Notes: a model not told the origin generated them from the sequence alone. 52,662 bases of DNA from HGM12587 sp964561705 (GCA_964561705.1 CAZLQJ010000004.1:1-52662); one strand, 5' to 3'; shown: positions 23,852 to 33,806, counted from the stretch's first letter. Made by a program: numbers and translations.

Positions 23852-26800
23852 ATGGTTAATTACAAGAAGATTATGGCGCTGGTTTTGGCAGGTGTCATAA
23901 CATTCTCAACTGGTACAGCCGGAATTTCACTGGATGCGCAGGCAGCAGAAAATTCAACGATATCAGATGTATTTACAGATGTCAGTGAAAATTCCTGGTA
24001 TGCAGAATATGTAAAGTTTGTATACGAAAAGGGCCTGATGACAGGTTATGATGGAGAATTTTCGCCGGAAGGAACGATGACACGAGCAATGCTCGTAGAA
24101 ACACTGTACAGGATTGAAGGAAGTCCTGCAGTGACAGATTATACCAAATATCATGAATTGGTAGACGTAAAAGATGATGACTGGTGGGCAGCTTCCGTAG
24201 CGTGGGCATTAAATGCCGGTGTTGCGACCGGAGATATTGTTGCAAAGAAATTTAATCCGACAAGCTCTGTTACCAGAGAGGAAATCGCAACTTTCCTTTA
24301 CAGATATGTACAGCTGAAGGGAAAAGATGTGTCACTGAGCAAACCTGCAGATGAAATTCTGGGAAATGCCAATGTCAGCAGCTGGGCGAAAGAAGCATTT
24401 GCATGGACTGTTGATAAAAATATGATCAAAGGTCTTCTGGAAACAGATGCGAACGGAAATACTGTTTACAATCTTCTTCCACAGGGAAAAGCGATCAGAG
24501 CACAGCTTGCAACGATTTTAACAAGATACACGGAAGAAGTAGAAGGTAACGAACCGACAAAGGATGATGTCATCCCGGATGCAAATCAGTATCGTTACCA
24601 GAAAGAAGAATTGGCTGCATTCTGTCACTTTGGTCCGAACACCTTCAATGAAATTGAATGGGGTGAACACTACGGAGACAGAGAACCATCAGATATCTTT
24701 TCACTGACAGAGAACTTTGATGCAGAAAAGATGATATCAACTTTGAAAGACGCAGGTTTTGAAAAAATCATCGTAACTGCAAAACATCATGATGGATTCT
24801 GTATCTGGAACAGTGAATATACAGATTACTCTGTAAAGAATACAACTTATGCAGAAAAGAATTATGATGACATGGGCGGAGATATCCTTGCAGAGATTTC
24901 TGCAGCATGTACAGAGTATGACATGGATATGGGATTATACCTTTCTCCATGGGATATTCATGAACCAAGCTATGGTTACTATGATGAAAACGGCAACCCG
25001 ACAACCAAAGAAAATGACGTAAAAGACTACAACGATTACTATAACAATCAGTTAGAAGAAATCCTTGGCAGTGACAAATATGGAAATAATGGTCATTTTA
25101 CAGAAGTATGGATGGATGGTGCCAAAGGAAGCGGTGCGAATGCACAGGAATATGATTTTGTCAGATGGTTTAATACCATTCAGAAATATGAAGGTAAAGC
25201 CGCAGGATATGATGCCGACTGTATGTTATTTGGTGCACAGGCATATACAACGGTTCGCTGGATCGGTAATGAATCCGGTTTTGCAAATACAACGACCTGG
25301 TCAAAATCAACTGTAAATAAAGCGAACAATACCATTGACAGTAATACGCAAGGTTATACCACGATGGGCTTTGAAAATGGAAACCAGTGGACAGTTCCGG
25401 AAGTTGATGCAAGAATTACAGATGGATGGTTCTGGGGAACTCAGAAATGTACACCAAAAACAATTGCAGATCTTGGAAATATGTACTTTAACTCCGTAGG
25501 ACGTAATAGTGTACTGCTCTTAAATGTTCCGCCAAACAATCAGGGAACGGTAGATCAGGCAATTCTGGATCGTGTAACAGAATTTGGTAAGAATATCAAA
25601 GAAACTTTTGCGGAAAACCTTGCAAAAAATGCAACGATCACAGCTTCAGAAGTTCGATTAAATGATGAAGCATACAGCCCGTCCAATGTTGTAGACGGAA
25701 ATGATGAAAGCTACTGGACAACCAACGATGGAACAACTGAAGGTACACTGACCATGAAATTTGATACTCCACAGGTATTTGATGTGGTATCAATCGAAGA
25801 ATCCATCGAATTTGGTCAGAGAATTACAAGCTTCAAGGTAGAATACCGTAATGGGGAAGCAGGCGAATGGAAAACATTTGCAACCGGAACTACCATCGGC
25901 GGCAAACGTCTTTGCAGATCTTTTGCAGTAAAAGCTGATCAGGTAAGAATCACAGTTAGCACAGCGTCTACCGTTATTAAAGAACCAAACGTTCCAATGC
26001 TGAACGAAGTTGGTTTATACAAAGCAAGTGAAGGATTTGCGGCATCCAACGGTGCACCGGCAGGTATTGATGTGATCGATGAGCGTGATTCTGCATTTAC
26101 ATTCAAAGGAAGATGGGAAGACGGTTCCGGTTCTGCATTCGTGATCAACGGAACAGAAAAATGGGCAAATGCCGGAAACAGCTTTACCGTAGAATTTACA
26201 GGAAGCAAGATTTATCTCATTGGTACGAAGGATGATCCTAACCATGGAAAAGCAAATGTAAGTATTGACGACGGTGCAGCAACTGAGATCAATACAAACG
26301 GAACCTCCCGTAAGACCGGTCAGATCATTTACGAATCAGGAGATCTGACAGATGGAAAACATACATTGACATTAACCGCTACCGGAACCATCGGTATTGA
26401 TGGTGCTTATGTGATCAACAATGGTGGTCTTGGTATGGTAGGGATTGAAAAGAATGCTTATACCATGAACGAAGACAGCACCATGGATGTGAAACTGGTA
26501 CGTGTTGGTGGAGCTGGCAAAGAAGTAACTGTTACATTAACACCAAATCCGGGTTCTGCGATCCAGGATGACTTCAATACAGAACTGATCCAGACAGTTA
26601 CTTTTGCTGCTGGAGAAACAGAAAAGACGGTACAGGTTCAGACCAGAAGAAATACAAATGCAACCGGTGATCGTCAGTTTACGGTTGAATTATCTTCTGC
26701 AGCGGACGATCTGATCCTTGGCTTCAATAAGAAGGCAACTGTAACGATCAAAGATACAGAAGCGGAACCGGAAAGAAGCGATAATTACAGCGCAGAAGAT

Positions 26801-27262
26801 CCGTTTGTATTCCCAAGTGAAGTGGATGCAAGTGCAACGATGGAAGCAGAATTTGCAACAGAAGTAAACAACAGCAGCGATTCTGATTCTGATCCAAACT
26901 GGCCATTCGCAGTTGCCACTGGTAATTGGGCAAGCGGCGGAAAATTCCTGAACTGTATGGCATTTAAAGATACAGCAAAATTTGCTTATACAGCAGCAAA
27001 AGCAGGAACTTATGAAGTAACTGTAACCTACCGAAGCGGTTCTAATGACAATAAGATTGCATGGAGCGAAGAAGGCGGAAAGATTACAGCAGGTCAGGTA
27101 ACAGCAGGCGCAGCTGACGGAGCAAAGAACACTCATACAGCAACCTTTGAACTGGTGATCACGGAAGCCGGAGCTGGTACTCTGGTAATCACAGCACCGG
27201 ATACAGGTAAGGGACCACAGATTGATAAATTCGACATTGTATTAAAAACAATCGCTGAATAA
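23852..27262 (+). CDS. Secreted SLH-anchored GH29 alpha-L-fucosidase
   Basis: A 1136-residue secreted multidomain enzyme. A signal peptide ends near residue 31 (AQAA). Three SLH domains (about 37-230) should hold it on the cell wall. The GH29 catalytic domain (about 240-585) has WMDG with the likely nucleophile D422, and WIGNESG with the likely acid/base E474, a pattern of the alpha-1,3/1,4-fucosidase subgroup. Then come an F5/8-type C (CBM32-like) domain (about 588-725), a second beta-sandwich (about 728-855), a Calx-beta domain (about 858-975) and a CBM6/35-like domain to the end. The expected action is removal of fucose from mucin or Lewis-type glycans at the surface. The ATG at 23852 follows AAAGGGGG; an ATG at 23848 is out of frame and stops after three codons. 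Own promoter and terminator. Confidence 0.9.
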   Translation: MVNYKKIMALVLAGVITFSTGTAGISLDAQAAENSTISDVFTDVSENSWYAEYVKFVYEKGLMTGYDGEFSPEGTMTRAMLVETLYRIEGSPAVTDYTKYHELVDVKDDDWWAASVAWALNAGVATGDIVAKKFNPTSSVTREEIATFLYRYVQLKGKDVSLSKPADEILGNANVSSWAKEAFAWTVDKNMIKGLLETDANGNTVYNLLPQGKAIRAQLATILTRYTEEVEGNEPTKDDVIPDANQYRYQKEELAAFCHFGPNTFNEIEWGEHYGDREPSDIFSLTENFDAEKMISTLKDAGFEKIIVTAKHHDGFCIWNSEYTDYSVKNTTYAEKNYDDMGGDILAEISAACTEYDMDMGLYLSPWDIHEPSYGYYDENGNPTTKENDVKDYNDYYNNQLEEILGSDKYGNNGHFTEVWMDGAKGSGANAQEYDFVRWFNTIQKYEGKAAGYDADCMLFGAQAYTTVRWIGNESGFANTTTWSKSTVNKANNTIDSNTQGYTTMGFENGNQWTVPEVDARITDGWFWGTQKCTPKTIADLGNMYFNSVGRNSVLLLNVPPNNQGTVDQAILDRVTEFGKNIKETFAENLAKNATITASEVRLNDEAYSPSNVVDGNDESYWTTNDGTTEGTLTMKFDTPQVFDVVSIEESIEFGQRITSFKVEYRNGEAGEWKTFATGTTIGGKRLCRSFAVKADQVRITVSTASTVIKEPNVPMLNEVGLYKASEGFAASNGAPAGIDVIDERDSAFTFKGRWEDGSGSAFVINGTEKWANAGNSFTVEFTGSKIYLIGTKDDPNHGKANVSIDDGAATEINTNGTSRKTGQIIYESGDLTDGKHTLTLTATGTIGIDGAYVINNGGLGMVGIEKNAYTMNEDSTMDVKLVRVGGAGKEVTVTLTPNPGSAIQDDFNTELIQTVTFAAGETEKTVQVQTRRNTNATGDRQFTVELSSAADDLILGFNKKATVTIKDTEAEPERSDNYSAEDPFVFPSEVDASATMEAEFATEVNNSSDSDSDPNWPFAVATGNWASGGKFLNCMAFKDTAKFAYTAAKAGTYEVTVTYRSGSNDNKIAWSEEGGKITAGQVTAGAADGAKNTHTATFELVITEAGAGTLVITAPDTGKGPQIDKFDIVLKTIAE

Positions 27263-27276
27263 GACAGATGTTTTAG

Positions 27277-27310
27277 ATGGCAGGATGCAAAATGGGCATC
27301 CTGCCATTTT
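27277..27310 (+). terminator. Terminator after the GH29 gene
   Basis: A perfect 12-bp GC-rich stem (27277-27288 with 27296-27307), a 7-nt loop, and a short T-run. Confidence 0.82.
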
Positions 27311-27334
27311 GCGTCTGTGGAATGGAAAAACTTA

Positions 27335-27363
27335 TTGCCAAAAGATTATAGGAAAAGTATAAT
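27335..27363 (+). promoter_or_regulatory. Promoter of the polysaccharide operon
   Basis: TTGCCA (27335-27340), a 17-nt spacer and a perfect TATAAT (27358-27363), with AGAGGAG and the start codon about 20-30 nt downstream. Confidence 0.78.
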
Positions 27364-27394
27364 CGATATGTAATGTTATGAGAGGAGAACAGAT

Positions 27395-28414
27395 ATGAAC
27401 CCACATCCATTGATCAGTATCATTATCCCGGTTTATAACGGGGAAAAGTATATTGCGGAATGTTTGGAAAGCATTCGGAAACAGAAATTTTCAGATTATG
27501 AGGTGATCGTGATCAATGATGGCAGCACAGATGAAAGCAGAAGGATCTGCGAGGAGATTGCACAGAGTGAGAAAAGGCTCAAGGTCTGTTCCATTGAAAA
27601 TCAGGGAGTTTCTCATGCGAGGAATTTAGGCATTCAGTATGCAAAAGCTCCATGGATCCTGTTCCTGGATGGGGATGATTATCTGACAGGACAGTGTCTG
27701 GATGCATTTGCACAGTTGCTTCAGGATGGCAGTGACTGTATTTACGGGGATTACCTGCGGGGAACTGAAAGGAAAACAGAGCAGAAAAGTGCACAGGTCA
27801 AAGCGGAGGATGTACTGAAGATGACTTTAGATCCGGTGAATCAAAATCTGCTACCGGCATTTTATCAGCTGAAAAGTTCCACTTTAAACAGTGCCTGCGG
27901 GAAACTTTATGCAAAGAAAATCCTGACGGTACATGGGATTGCATTTGATGAGAAACTGAAATTAAGTGAGGACTTCTTTTTTAATGTGAATTATTTAAGA
28001 AAGGTCCAAAAGGTAACGCTGAGCAATCTTCCGGTGTTTGTTTATCGGGAAAACGGGGATTCGGCCAGCAGCAATTTTAAAGAAGAACATTTGGAAAACC
28101 GTCTTTATCTTTTTGAAAGATTAAGGGAACTCTGCCCGGAAAGTGACGTTTTTGTGCTTTCGACCCTATTGGAACTGGTCTGCAGGATTGAAAAATATAC
28201 ACAGGCAGAGAAAAAAAAGAAACTGGAAAAAGAAGTGACGGCTTTTTTGGAAAAATATAGGACATCGATGGATCTGAAGGGAAAAGCGTTGTCTATCGGC
28301 AGATGGAAAAATAAGGTTTTTTGTTGCTGTGGGCAGTTGCTTTTGAAAGGCATCTATGCGCCGGCTTTTTTGATTTTAAATTTTTACGTTAAGGTAGCTA
28401 AAGGAAAGATATAA
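27395..28414 (+). CDS. GT2 family glycosyltransferase
   Basis: A 339-residue GT-A-fold glycosyltransferase. SIIIPVYNGEKYI and INDGSTD lie in the first 50 residues, and the metal-binding DGDD near residue 91. The second half is helical, with a hydrophobic or amphipathic segment near the C-terminus (about 305-335) that may touch the membrane. It should add one sugar to a lipid-linked repeat unit. It is first in a four-gene unit (GT2, flippase, pyruvyltransferase, GT2) with a strong promoter. Donor and acceptor are unknown. Confidence 0.88.
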   Translation: MNPHPLISIIIPVYNGEKYIAECLESIRKQKFSDYEVIVINDGSTDESRRICEEIAQSEKRLKVCSIENQGVSHARNLGIQYAKAPWILFLDGDDYLTGQCLDAFAQLLQDGSDCIYGDYLRGTERKTEQKSAQVKAEDVLKMTLDPVNQNLLPAFYQLKSSTLNSACGKLYAKKILTVHGIAFDEKLKLSEDFFFNVNYLRKVQKVTLSNLPVFVYRENGDSASSNFKEEHLENRLYLFERLRELCPESDVFVLSTLLELVCRIEKYTQAEKKKKLEKEVTAFLEKYRTSMDLKGKALSIGRWKNKVFCCCGQLLLKGIYAPAFLILNFYVKVAKGKI

Positions 28415-28415
28415 T

Positions 28416-29954
28416 ATGCGAGAAACAGGCAGAACATTTAATGCGATCAGAAATATGATCTTTGGAATACTTTTGAAGGTTGTACAGATTATTATCCCAT
28501 TGCTGATGAGAACGGTCATGATCTATTTTATCGGGGTAGAATACCTGGGACTGAGCGGATTGTTTACCTCCGTGCTTCAGATCTTGAATCTGGCAGAATT
28601 GGGGATCTCTCAGGCAATGACTTTTTCTATGTACAAACCGGTGGCAGAAAATAACAGGGAAAAGATCTGCCAGCTTCTGAATCTGTATAAACGATACTAT
28701 TTCTGGATCGGACTGGTTGTTTTGGTCATTGGTGTTGCCTTGTTTCCGTTTTTGCCGCATTTGATCAGCGGCGAAGTGCCGGATGATATCAATATTTATA
28801 TATTATATGTGATCTATCTGATCACGACGGTAAGCTCCTACTGGATGTTTACCTATCGAAGCAGTCTTTTGGAAGCACATCAAAGAAACGATGTGATCAG
28901 CAAGGTGCGTCTGGGGACCAATATGCTGCAGTTTGCATTACAGTTTGTGGTGCTGATCTTATATAGAAATTATTATCTTTATATTGTGATCCAGCTGTTG
29001 GTTCAGATTATTTATCAGATCGTGCTTTGTTATGTCGTAAAAAAGGTTTATCCGGAATTTCGGCCGGAGGGAGAAGTTCCGAAGGAAGAACGTGCCGCCA
29101 TCACTCAGAAGGTGAAGGATCTTGCAACCTCAAAATTTGGTGCTGTGATCCTAAATTCCAGTGATACGATTGTGATTTCCGCCTTTTTGGGGTTATCTGT
29201 CTTAGGTGTATATCAGAATTATTATTATATTTTAACTTCTGTGATCGGGATGATCGCTATGATCATGTACGGAGCGACAGCCGGGATCGGCAACAGCATT
29301 GTGATGGAAGACCGGGAAAAGGTTTATGGTGATTTTTATGATTTTTCCTTTATCATTTCCTGGATCGTTTGTATTTGTACCTGCTGCTTTTTATGTCTTT
29401 ATCAGCCGTTTATGAAGCTGTGGGTTGGTGAGGAACTGATGCTGGATTTTTCAGCGGTCATCCTTTTTTGTATTTATTTTTACATTTATGAGTTTAATCA
29501 GCTGTTTAATCTGTATAAGGATGCAGCAGGGCTGTGGCACAAGGATAAATTCCGTCCGCTGATCACTTCGCTGACCAATCTTTTGATGAATGTGATCCTG
29601 GTTCAGTATATTGGAATTTATGGGGTGCTGCTTTCTACAGTTCTCAGTGTTTTGATCGTGGGAATGCCATGGCTGCTTCATAATCTGTTTGGGTCTCTGT
29701 TTCAGAGAGCAATCGGTGGATATCTGAAAAAACTGCTGATCTATGTTTTGGTGACACTGATTTCCTGTGGTGTGACCTATGTTTGCTGCAGCAAGATTTT
29801 GGCGGAGGGATTTTTGGCATTGATCCTGCGCGGAATGATTGCGGTAGCAGTTCCGGTACTCCTTTATACGGCATTGTTCTGTAAAACGAAGGAATTTCGT
29901 AAAATGATGGGATTACTGGGAAGATATTCGAAATTATTGATAAAAGAGAAATGA
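28416..29954 (+). CDS. Polysaccharide flippase (Wzx/PST)
   Basis: A 512-residue MOP-superfamily transporter with about twelve to fourteen membrane segments. The N-terminus includes RTVMIYFIGVEYLGLSGLF, common in Gram-positive Wzx proteins. It should flip the lipid-linked repeat unit made by the neighbouring transferases. One base separates it from the previous gene, and it overlaps the pyruvyltransferase gene by 4 nt. It is a second, distinct flippase besides the one at 13067. Confidence 0.87.
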   Translation: MRETGRTFNAIRNMIFGILLKVVQIIIPLLMRTVMIYFIGVEYLGLSGLFTSVLQILNLAELGISQAMTFSMYKPVAENNREKICQLLNLYKRYYFWIGLVVLVIGVALFPFLPHLISGEVPDDINIYILYVIYLITTVSSYWMFTYRSSLLEAHQRNDVISKVRLGTNMLQFALQFVVLILYRNYYLYIVIQLLVQIIYQIVLCYVVKKVYPEFRPEGEVPKEERAAITQKVKDLATSKFGAVILNSSDTIVISAFLGLSVLGVYQNYYYILTSVIGMIAMIMYGATAGIGNSIVMEDREKVYGDFYDFSFIISWIVCICTCCFLCLYQPFMKLWVGEELMLDFSAVILFCIYFYIYEFNQLFNLYKDAAGLWHKDKFRPLITSLTNLLMNVILVQYIGIYGVLLSTVLSVLIVGMPWLLHNLFGSLFQRAIGGYLKKLLIYVLVTLISCGVTYVCCSKILAEGFLALILRGMIAVAVPVLLYTALFCKTKEFRKMMGLLGRYSKLLIKEK

Positions 29955-31051
29955 TGAAAAGAATTTATTTGAAAGCATTTGCACAGAAAAATTTTGGAGA
30001 TGACCTGTTTGTTAGGATCTTGTGTGAACGATATCCGGAGACCCGTTTTTATATCAGTTGTCCGACGGATGCGGATCAGGCATTTGAAAAGATACAAAAT
30101 CTGACCATTATGAATCGAAAACATTGGAAAGGATCGCTTCTTCAAAATTTCAGACGGTTATTAAAAAAAACAGGTATGGATTTGAAATTTCCCTTTGATG
30201 GGCAGGTATATATTGGAGGGTCTGTTTTTATAGAACCTGCAGGATGGAATCGAAATCATGGATATGAGGCTTTGATGTATCGGTATAAACAAAGCCGTAA
30301 ACTTCCGTTTTTTATTCTGGGGGCTAATTTTGGACCCTATAAAGATCCGGCGTTTTTGGAGATTCATAAAAGATACTTTGCAAATGAGGTTCAGGATCTT
30401 TGTTTTCGTGATCAGCAGTCAAAGGATCTGTTTCCGGAATTAAAGAATGTGCGGTTTGCACCGGATATTGTCTGTACCCTGGAGATTCCAAAGCGGGAAA
30501 AAGAGCCATTGGTTTTGATCTCCTGTATTTATGATCATGGAGTAGAAGGTGTGGAACCTTTTGATAATCAGCTTTATGAAGATCAAATGGTAAGAATCTG
30601 CAAAAATTATCAGAAAGCCGGAAAAAAGGTTTGTTTGCTGACTTTTTGCGGGAAACAGAAGGATCAGGTGATGTGTGAGCGGATCCGGCGGAGAGTAAAT
30701 CATCCGGATATTTTTACGGAGGCATATGAGGGAGATTTGGATCGGATTTTAGAACTTTTTGCTAGGGCAGAATATGTGATTACTTCCAGATTTCACGGGA
30801 TGATTTTGGGATGGCTGGCGCGGATTCCTGTATTTCCGATCAGTTATAACAATAAAACCAGACAGGTCATTGAAGATTATGGATTTGAGGGACAGCATTG
30901 TTCGGTCAGCCGGTTTTCTGAACTTGATTTTTCAGTGATCCATGAAAATTTTGCGAAGGGATATGTATTTGACATAGACAGGATCTCTTTGGAGGCACAG
31001 AAGCAGTTTGCTGTTTTGGATCATTTTTTAAAGGAGAGCGAAAGTGATTAG
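29951..31051 (+). CDS. Polysaccharide pyruvyltransferase family protein
   Basis: A 366-residue soluble GT-B-like enzyme of the polysaccharide pyruvyltransferase family, which puts ketal-linked pyruvate on sugars from phosphoenolpyruvate. Visible family features are KNFGDDL near residue 14, YIGGSVF near 87, FFILGANFGPY near 115, CFRDQQS near 145, APDIV near 168 and TSRFHGM near 277. The same family includes CsaB, which makes the wall ligand of SLH domains, and SLH enzymes flank this operon. Whether this copy has that role or decorates an exopolysaccharide is open. ATGA overlap with the flippase gene and 8-nt overlap with the next gene. Confidence 0.85.
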   Translation: MMKRIYLKAFAQKNFGDDLFVRILCERYPETRFYISCPTDADQAFEKIQNLTIMNRKHWKGSLLQNFRRLLKKTGMDLKFPFDGQVYIGGSVFIEPAGWNRNHGYEALMYRYKQSRKLPFFILGANFGPYKDPAFLEIHKRYFANEVQDLCFRDQQSKDLFPELKNVRFAPDIVCTLEIPKREKEPLVLISCIYDHGVEGVEPFDNQLYEDQMVRICKNYQKAGKKVCLLTFCGKQKDQVMCERIRRRVNHPDIFTEAYEGDLDRILELFARAEYVITSRFHGMILGWLARIPVFPISYNNKTRQVIEDYGFEGQHCSVSRFSELDFSVIHENFAKGYVFDIDRISLEAQKQFAVLDHFLKESESD

Positions 31052-31976
31052 TATCATTGTACCGGTTTATAATGTAGAGGCATATCTTGATCGTTGTGTG
31101 GAAAGTCTGACGTGCCAGACCTGTCAGGATCTTGAAATTTTGCTGATCGATGATGGATCAACGGATCAAAGTGGAACAATTTGTGACCAATGGCAGAAAA
31201 GAGATGACAGAATCAGAGTTTTACATCAGAAAAACAGCGGAGTCAGTGAGGCACGAAATGCGGGACTGCAGATGGCAAAGGGAGAATATCTGTTTTTCGT
31301 AGATGCAGATGACTGGCTGGAGAGGGACTGTCTTTTGGAAATGCTGTTACATATGGAGGAAGAGACTGATTTTGTAAGCTGTGATTTTCGGACAGTTGAG
31401 GAAGAAGGATGCATGCATCCGGTATATACCTATCCGGATATTTATGGAAAGATTGACCGGTCTCAGGGGATTCGGGACTATTATGAATCAAAACTTTATA
31501 CAAAGACGATCTGGGGAAAACTCTATAGAAGGGATTTGTGGAAACGGGTGAAATTTCCGAAGCTGGCCTATTCGGAAGATACCTATGCCATGTTTGAAAT
31601 CCTGGAGAAAACACAGAATATTTATCTGATGGATCAGAAATATTATGATTATCTGCAAAGAGCAGGCGGCGCAAGTCACAGGGAAGACCAGAAATATTAT
31701 GAAGATACCTTGGTAACTTTGGAATGGAATTACAGGAAGGCAGTAAAGCAATATAAAGAGTATTCTCAACGGGCAGCACAGGATTATATCAAAAGTGCGT
31801 ATGCGCTGTTGAAGATTTATGCAGGTCAGGGGGAACGCAAAAAAGCGCTGGATCTGGTCCGGAAAATGCAGACCGTAAAAAAGGAAAGCCTGAAAGGAGC
31901 GCAGATCCGTTCTATTAGATTGCTGGCGCTGCCGGCAGGAATGGTATATCGTTTGATCTGTTTGAAAGAAAAGTGA
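31044..31976 (+). CDS. GT2 family glycosyltransferase
   Basis: A 310-residue GT-A enzyme with MISIIVPVYNVEAYL at the start, LIDDGSTDQ near residue 36 and the metal-binding FVDADDWL near 90. The start is GTG at 31044, supported by AAGGAGAG (31031-31038) and by beginning exactly at the conserved first strand. It shows the same domain layout as the transferase at 27395 but differs in sequence, so it likely transfers another sugar. It is last in the polysaccharide unit. Confidence 0.88.
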   Translation: MISIIVPVYNVEAYLDRCVESLTCQTCQDLEILLIDDGSTDQSGTICDQWQKRDDRIRVLHQKNSGVSEARNAGLQMAKGEYLFFVDADDWLERDCLLEMLLHMEEETDFVSCDFRTVEEEGCMHPVYTYPDIYGKIDRSQGIRDYYESKLYTKTIWGKLYRRDLWKRVKFPKLAYSEDTYAMFEILEKTQNIYLMDQKYYDYLQRAGGASHREDQKYYEDTLVTLEWNYRKAVKQYKEYSQRAAQDYIKSAYALLKIYAGQGERKKALDLVRKMQTVKKESLKGAQIRSIRLLALPAGMVYRLICLKEK

Positions 31977-31994
31977 TAGAAGGAGGAGAAAAAT

Positions 31995-33329
31995 ATGGCA
32001 TGGTACGACGAGGCAGTATTCTATCATATTTATCCGCTGGGGCTTACAGGAGCACCCAAACAAAATACTTATGAGGAACCGGTACACCGGCTCAATGAGT
32101 TGCTGCCGTGGATTTCTCATATAAAAAATCTGGGATGCAATGCACTTTACATTGGCCCCTTGTTTGAGTCAGTAGGTCATGGTTACGAGACTACGGACTA
32201 TAAAAAATTGGACAGCAGACTGGGAACCAATGAGGATCTGACCAATTTTGTGGCAGAATGTCATGCCCAGGGCATCCGTGTGATCCTGGACGGGGTATTT
32301 AACCATACCGGCAGGGATTTCTTTGCATTTCAGGATCTTAAGAAAAACAGAGAAAATTCTCCCTATAAAGACTGGTATTGTAATGTGAATTTTTGGGGAA
32401 ATAATTCCTATCAGGATGGATTTTCTTATGAAAACTGGGGCGGTCACGATCTTTTGGTAAAATTAAATCAGTGGAATCCGGCAGTGCGGGATTATATCTG
32501 TGATGTGATCCGTTTTTGGGTCAATGAATTTGATATTGATGGCATTCGTCTGGATGCGGCCGATGTGATGGATTTTGAATATATGAAGGCAATCCGTCGT
32601 GTTGCCAACGAAGTAAAACCGGAATTCTGGTTGATGGGTGAGGTGATCCATGGAAACTATTCCCGCTGGGCCAATGAAGAAACCCTTCATACTGTAACAA
32701 ATTATATGCTCCATAAGGCATTGTTTTCCGGACATAATGATCATAATTACTTTGAAATCGCACATACGATCAAGTATGTCAGCGGTATGGTTGGTGATCG
32801 TTTGAGACTTTACAGTTTTGTGGATAATCATGATGTGGAGAGGATTTATACAAAACTGAATCATAAAGAACATTTTGTACCAGTACACATTATGCTTTAT
32901 ACATTGCCGGGAATCCCGTCAATTTATTATGGGTCAGAGTTTGGGATTGAAGGCAGAAAAGAACGTTTTTCTGACGATTCCCTGCGTCCGGCACTGAATT
33001 ATGAGGATTATAAAAATGCGATCCGGGAAAATCCGCTGACAAAGCTGATCGCAGATCTTGGAAGGATCAGAAAGGAAACACCTGCGCTCTGTTATGGGGA
33101 GTATCGGGAACTTCTTTTACAGACGACTCATTTTGCTTACGCAAGAACCTTGGATGGAAAATCCGTGATCGTTACCGTAAATAACGGGGATCAGGAAGTC
33201 TGGATGGATCTTCCGGCTGATGCGGCAGAATATGCAGGTGCTTTAAGTGGAGAACGGATCCAGGCAGATGGTGGAAGGATTCGGGTAAATGTCAGAGATA
33301 ATTCCGGTGAGATCTGGCTGCCGGTTTAG
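31995..33329 (+). CDS. Cytoplasmic GH13 alpha-amylase family enzyme
   Basis: A 444-residue GH13 enzyme without signal peptide. The four conserved regions are intact: DGVFNH (99-104), GIRLDAAD with nucleophile D187, GEVIH with acid/base E216, and FVDNHD with D280. A C-terminal beta domain follows from about residue 365. It could hydrolyse or rearrange maltodextrin or glycogen; the exact specificity is not clear. It lies 18 nt after the last polysaccharide gene with AGAAGGAGG, so it is probably co-transcribed, an odd partner for a surface polymer operon. It ends at a bidirectional terminator. Confidence 0.88.
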   Translation: MAWYDEAVFYHIYPLGLTGAPKQNTYEEPVHRLNELLPWISHIKNLGCNALYIGPLFESVGHGYETTDYKKLDSRLGTNEDLTNFVAECHAQGIRVILDGVFNHTGRDFFAFQDLKKNRENSPYKDWYCNVNFWGNNSYQDGFSYENWGGHDLLVKLNQWNPAVRDYICDVIRFWVNEFDIDGIRLDAADVMDFEYMKAIRRVANEVKPEFWLMGEVIHGNYSRWANEETLHTVTNYMLHKALFSGHNDHNYFEIAHTIKYVSGMVGDRLRLYSFVDNHDVERIYTKLNHKEHFVPVHIMLYTLPGIPSIYYGSEFGIEGRKERFSDDSLRPALNYEDYKNAIRENPLTKLIADLGRIRKETPALCYGEYRELLLQTTHFAYARTLDGKSVIVTVNNGDQEVWMDLPADAAEYAGALSGERIQADGGRIRVNVRDNSGEIWLPV

Positions 33330-33349
33330 ATTGGACAAACAATAAGAAA

Positions 33350-33382
33350 GAGGGTGTATGATGATCATACACCCTCAATTTT
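33350..33382. terminator. Bidirectional terminator after GH13
   Basis: A perfect 12-bp stem (33350-33361 with 33365-33376) and a 3-nt loop, followed by AATTTTT on the plus strand and a T-rich tract on the minus strand. It also serves the convergent polyferredoxin gene. Confidence 0.82.
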
Positions 33383-33390
33383 TATGTGGA

Positions 33391-33774
33391 TTAGTTTTCT
33401 ACAACTTCAAGAACATCCATCGGACATGCCTTTGCACAGATACCACATGCAATACATTTGGAAGCTGTTTCAGAATCTTCTGCTTTGACCATTAAGCCAA
33501 ATGGACAGGCTTCCACGCATTTGCCACATCCTGTACAGAGTTTTTTGTTTACCATGTAAACGCCTTTTGCGTTCTGTTTGATAGCTCCGGCAGGACAGAC
33601 TTCTGCACATTTACCGCACTGTGGACAAGCCATTGGGCGAACAGATTTTTTCTCTACGATCTGAATACAGGATTTATCCGGATCAAATTCTTTGTAAAAT
33701 GCCTGGGAACATGCTTCTACACATGCAAGACATGCCATACAGGTACTTCCTTTTTTGACTGTTAATTTTTTCAT
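33391..33774 (-). CDS. Polyferredoxin with four [4Fe-4S] motifs
   Basis: A small soluble protein of 127 residues from the ATG at 33774, which follows GAGAGG at 7 nt; an upstream in-frame ATG at 33795 lies in a poorer context. Four Cys clusters (CMACLACVEAC, CPQCGKCAEVC, CTGCGKCVEAC, CIACGICAKAC) should each hold a [4Fe-4S] centre, making it an electron-transfer protein. No partner oxidoreductase lies next to it. It has its own promoter (33807-33835) downstream of larC. Confidence 0.86.
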   Translation of the reverse strand: MKKLTVKKGSTCMACLACVEACSQAFYKEFDPDKSCIQIVEKKSVRPMACPQCGKCAEVCPAGAIKQNAKGVYMVNKKLCTGCGKCVEACPFGLMVKAEDSETASKCIACGICAKACPMDVLEVVEN

Positions 33775-33806
33775 ATGTTTACCTCTCAATATCATATTCT
33801 ACATTG

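Noticed and set aside
23848..23859. An ATG just before the GH29 start, closer to the ribosome site
   Set aside because: It is out of frame and stops after three codons; the ATG at 23852 opens a full signal peptide at good spacing.
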